DNA of 64,000 nucleotides from NCBI RefSeq assembly GCF_900143075.1, contig NZ_FRCY01000006.1:51959-115958 (forward strand). Reading direction: 5' to 3'. Both the position numbers and the translations under genes were made by a program. Shown in pieces: positions 62,499 to 64,000 of the stretch. Below the pieces are notes generated by a model that was not told the origin of the DNA, did not search any database, and saw nothing but the letters and a program-made list of their open reading frames with translations. The stretch's first letter is position 1. The number at the start of each line of letters is the position of its first letter. Origin of the DNA: Cyclobacterium lianum (GTDB lineage: Bacteria > Bacteroidota > Bacteroidia > Cytophagales > Cyclobacteriaceae).

Positions 62499-63461
62499 TC
62501 ATGAGTCTGTTTCCCAAAGATCTGCCTGCTCATAGGGACTTCCCGGCACTTCTGTAAAAAATGTACCATCAATATACCGGTGACTGGTACTCAGCCCAGA
62601 TATCGCTCTGACATCTGAATCTTCCAGGCGAACGTCTGCGGCTTCCAGGTTTTGTTCAATCCGTTCTTTGTTTACCGACTTGGGAATGACCGCTACATCC
62701 CTATGTAAAGACCATGCGATCAGAATCTGCGCTTCTGTTTTTCCGTGCCTTTCCGCAATTTTACGAACGGCTTCTTCCTGCATCAGTACAGGGTCACTGT
62801 CTTTTTTACGTGCACTGGGCCGGTCTGCAGAACCAAGGGGAGAATAAGCAGTAACATTGATTTGGTGTTCCTTACAAAAAGCCAGCAGCTTTTCCTGTGG
62901 CAGGTACGGATGCAACTCAATTTGATTCATTTCCGGTTTTATCTGACAGGAATCCATAATTTCCCGGATTTTACTGCTATTGAAATTGGACACACCAATA
63001 TGCCTCACTTTTCCCTCCTTTTTCAAGTTCTCCATTCCTTTCCAGGTTACCGAAAGGGGTACATCTTTGTAGGTTAGAAAATCTGCTCCCTTCTCGGGAA
63101 ACATTACATGACTTTTTAGCGACACGGGCCAATGGATCAGGTACAGATCCAGGTAATCCAGTTGGAGGTCTGCGAGGGTTTGCTTGAATCCTACCTGAAC
63201 CTGGTCTTCCTCATGGGCATTGTTCCACAATTTGGAAGTAACGAAAACCTCCTCCCTTTTGACAAGGCCGTCCTGAAAAGCTTTTTGCAGCGCATCCCCT
63301 ACTTCCTTTTCATTTTTGTACACAGCAGCACAATCTATATGCCGGTATCCTGCCTCCAGCGCCCAAAGTACTGCCTGATAAACCTCTCCGGGAGCTGATT
63401 TCCAGGTCCCCAAACCAAGCATGGGCATTTTATCTCCATTTTCAAAAGTGATTGTTTTCAT
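62499..63461 (-). CDS. Aldo/keto reductase
   Basis: 320-residue NADPH-dependent (beta/alpha)8 oxidoreductase. Motifs: MLGLGTWKSAPGEV, GYRHIDCAAVYKNE (D43, Y48), VTSKLWNNAH (K77), YLIHWP (catalytic His), IGVSNFNSSKIREIM and AVIPKSVNKERIEQN for cofactor binding. The length is complete. Its paralogue lies upstream on the same strand. Probably reduces sugar aldehydes or ketones. Confidence 0.95.
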   Translation of the reverse strand: MKTITFENGDKMPMLGLGTWKSAPGEVYQAVLWALEAGYRHIDCAAVYKNEKEVGDALQKAFQDGLVKREEVFVTSKLWNNAHEEDQVQVGFKQTLADLQLDYLDLYLIHWPVSLKSHVMFPEKGADFLTYKDVPLSVTWKGMENLKKEGKVRHIGVSNFNSSKIREIMDSCQIKPEMNQIELHPYLPQEKLLAFCKEHQINVTAYSPLGSADRPSARKKDSDPVLMQEEAVRKIAERHGKTEAQILIAWSLHRDVAVIPKSVNKERIEQNLEAADVRLEDSDVRAISGLSTSHRYIDGTFFTEVPGSPYEQADLWETDS

Positions 63462-63640
63462 AGGTCTCTCTTTGTAGTTTTTACGAGCGCAACCTATCCC
63501 TGCGCTTTCCAGGGATAGCTGCCAGCGGCAGGCTCAATTTTTTCAATATTTTTTTGTTACTATTCGTTAAAATGCCCGCCGATCCGACAGGCAGGATAAA
63601 TTTCGTGTTTGCATATTTCGACACCCCCAGGCTCTAAATA
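63462..63640. other. Inter-paralogue spacer with hairpins
   Basis: 179 bp between the two aldo/keto reductase genes. It holds a perfect hairpin at 63494-63518 (arms CTATCCCT and AGGGATAG) and a second at 63521-63535 (CTGCC/GGCAG) next to a T-run on the plus strand. On the minus strand a GCCTGCC/GGCGGGC-type pair near 63570-63598 could end the upstream gene. Confidence 0.4.
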
Positions 63641-64000
63641 TCAGATAAACTCTTCCCAAAGATCGCTGTAGGCATAGGGACTGCCATTTTCCACCCAGGC
63701 CGGTCCCGGCGTATAGCGAAAGGGACCCTTTAGTGCTTTGATCACCTGCATATCTGCCGCATCCAGCTTTACCTTCAATGCAGCAAAATTTTCTTCTATC
63801 CGGAGCGGGTTGACTGATTTCGGAACCACCGAGGTACCGCGTTCCAGGGCCCAGGCTAAAACTACCTGCGCCACGGTAGCCCCATGTTTTCGGGCGATTT
63901 TCTTCAAGTCCGTATCCTCCAGCAGAAGGGGATGATCCACCTCACTATTCGCAACCCGGTAAGCCGCTCCCAACGGTCCGTACCCCGTCAATAGAATACC
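63641..64000 (-). CDS. Aldo/keto reductase, 5' end beyond the window
   Basis: C-terminal 119 residues; the frame is open to the window edge. GILLTGYGPLGAAYRV, VVLAWALERGTSVVPKSVNPLRIEEN and the closing YSDLWEEF correspond to the last third of the aldo/keto reductase barrel, including the NADPH-binding PKSVN. It is a paralogue of the gene at 62499 in the same orientation. Confidence 0.9.
   Translation of the reverse strand, partial: GILLTGYGPLGAAYRVANSEVDHPLLLEDTDLKKIARKHGATVAQVVLAWALERGTSVVPKSVNPLRIEENFAALKVKLDAADMQVIKALKGPFRYTPGPAWVENGSPYAYSDLWEEFI

Overview
The window reads as chromosomal DNA of a free-living Bacteroidota bacterium, most likely Cytophagales and perhaps Cyclobacteriaceae. 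The indications are many lipoproteins and SPI-exported proteins, promoters of the TTG / TAnnTTTG type without obvious Shine-Dalgarno sites, families common in this phylum (DUF4256, DUF4301, DUF1080, M56-TonB fusions), and several sulfatases and sugar dehydrogenases that suggest growth on sulfated polysaccharide. The placement is inferred from gene content only. No rRNA, tRNA or CRISPR array was recognised.

Layout. 1-3.4 kb: a sulfate uptake and activation operon (SLC13 permease, cysC, cysD). 3.7-9.1 kb: an unusual island of 158-bp multi-hairpin repeats in four blocks, all in one orientation, interleaved with a metallophosphoesterase, an HUH (RAYT-type) transposase and a GH20 hexosaminidase. 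9.2-11.1 kb: a BlaI repressor and an M56 sensor protease with a TonB-like tail. 11.3-16.3 kb: a ChbG/beta-lactamase fusion, a PIN toxin-antitoxin pair, small accessory genes and a DUF433 relic. 16.6-22.7 kb: an ECF sigma/anti-sigma cluster, small secreted proteins, a DUF4256 protein and a membrane-protein/Xre pair with clear operators, then a patch of gene debris. 23.1-29.1 kb: an Asp21-tract lipoprotein and a TPR-CHAT (caspase-like) protein, facing a sigma/TPR-membrane/lipoprotein operon.

29.3-36.3 kb: two PQQ-type sugar dehydrogenases around a medium-chain oxidoreductase, a propeller glycosidase-like protein and a Gfo/Idh/MocA oxidoreductase. 37-45 kb: an Omp85-type barrel, an arylamine N-acetyltransferase, an S41 peptidase, two outer-membrane proteins, DUF2256 and DUF4301. 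45-50.5 kb: a DUF1080 protein, a small membrane protein, a large dehydrogenase-HEAT-cytochrome c lipoprotein and an FG-GAP protein. 50.5-61.7 kb: a broken ParE system, an oxidoreductase-glycosidase-sulfatase operon, a beta-propeller lipoprotein with a second DUF1080 protein, an alditol-oxidase-like flavoenzyme, glutamate dehydrogenase and a second sulfatase. 61.8-64 kb: a response regulator and two aldo/keto reductases, the last cut by the window edge.

Working together. Sulfatases would release sulfate, Gfo/Idh/MocA enzymes would form 3-keto sugars, DUF1080 proteins would cleave them, and PQQ, FAD and cytochrome c enzymes would pass electrons to the periplasmic chain; the sulfate operon could feed released sulfate into assimilation. 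Most noteworthy are the transposase with its compound BIME-like arrays (3.7-9.1 kb) and the CHAT module with its own sigma factor (23-29 kb). Several broken genes (DUF433, ParE, a glycosyltransferase start, debris at 21.4-21.8 kb) show active decay.
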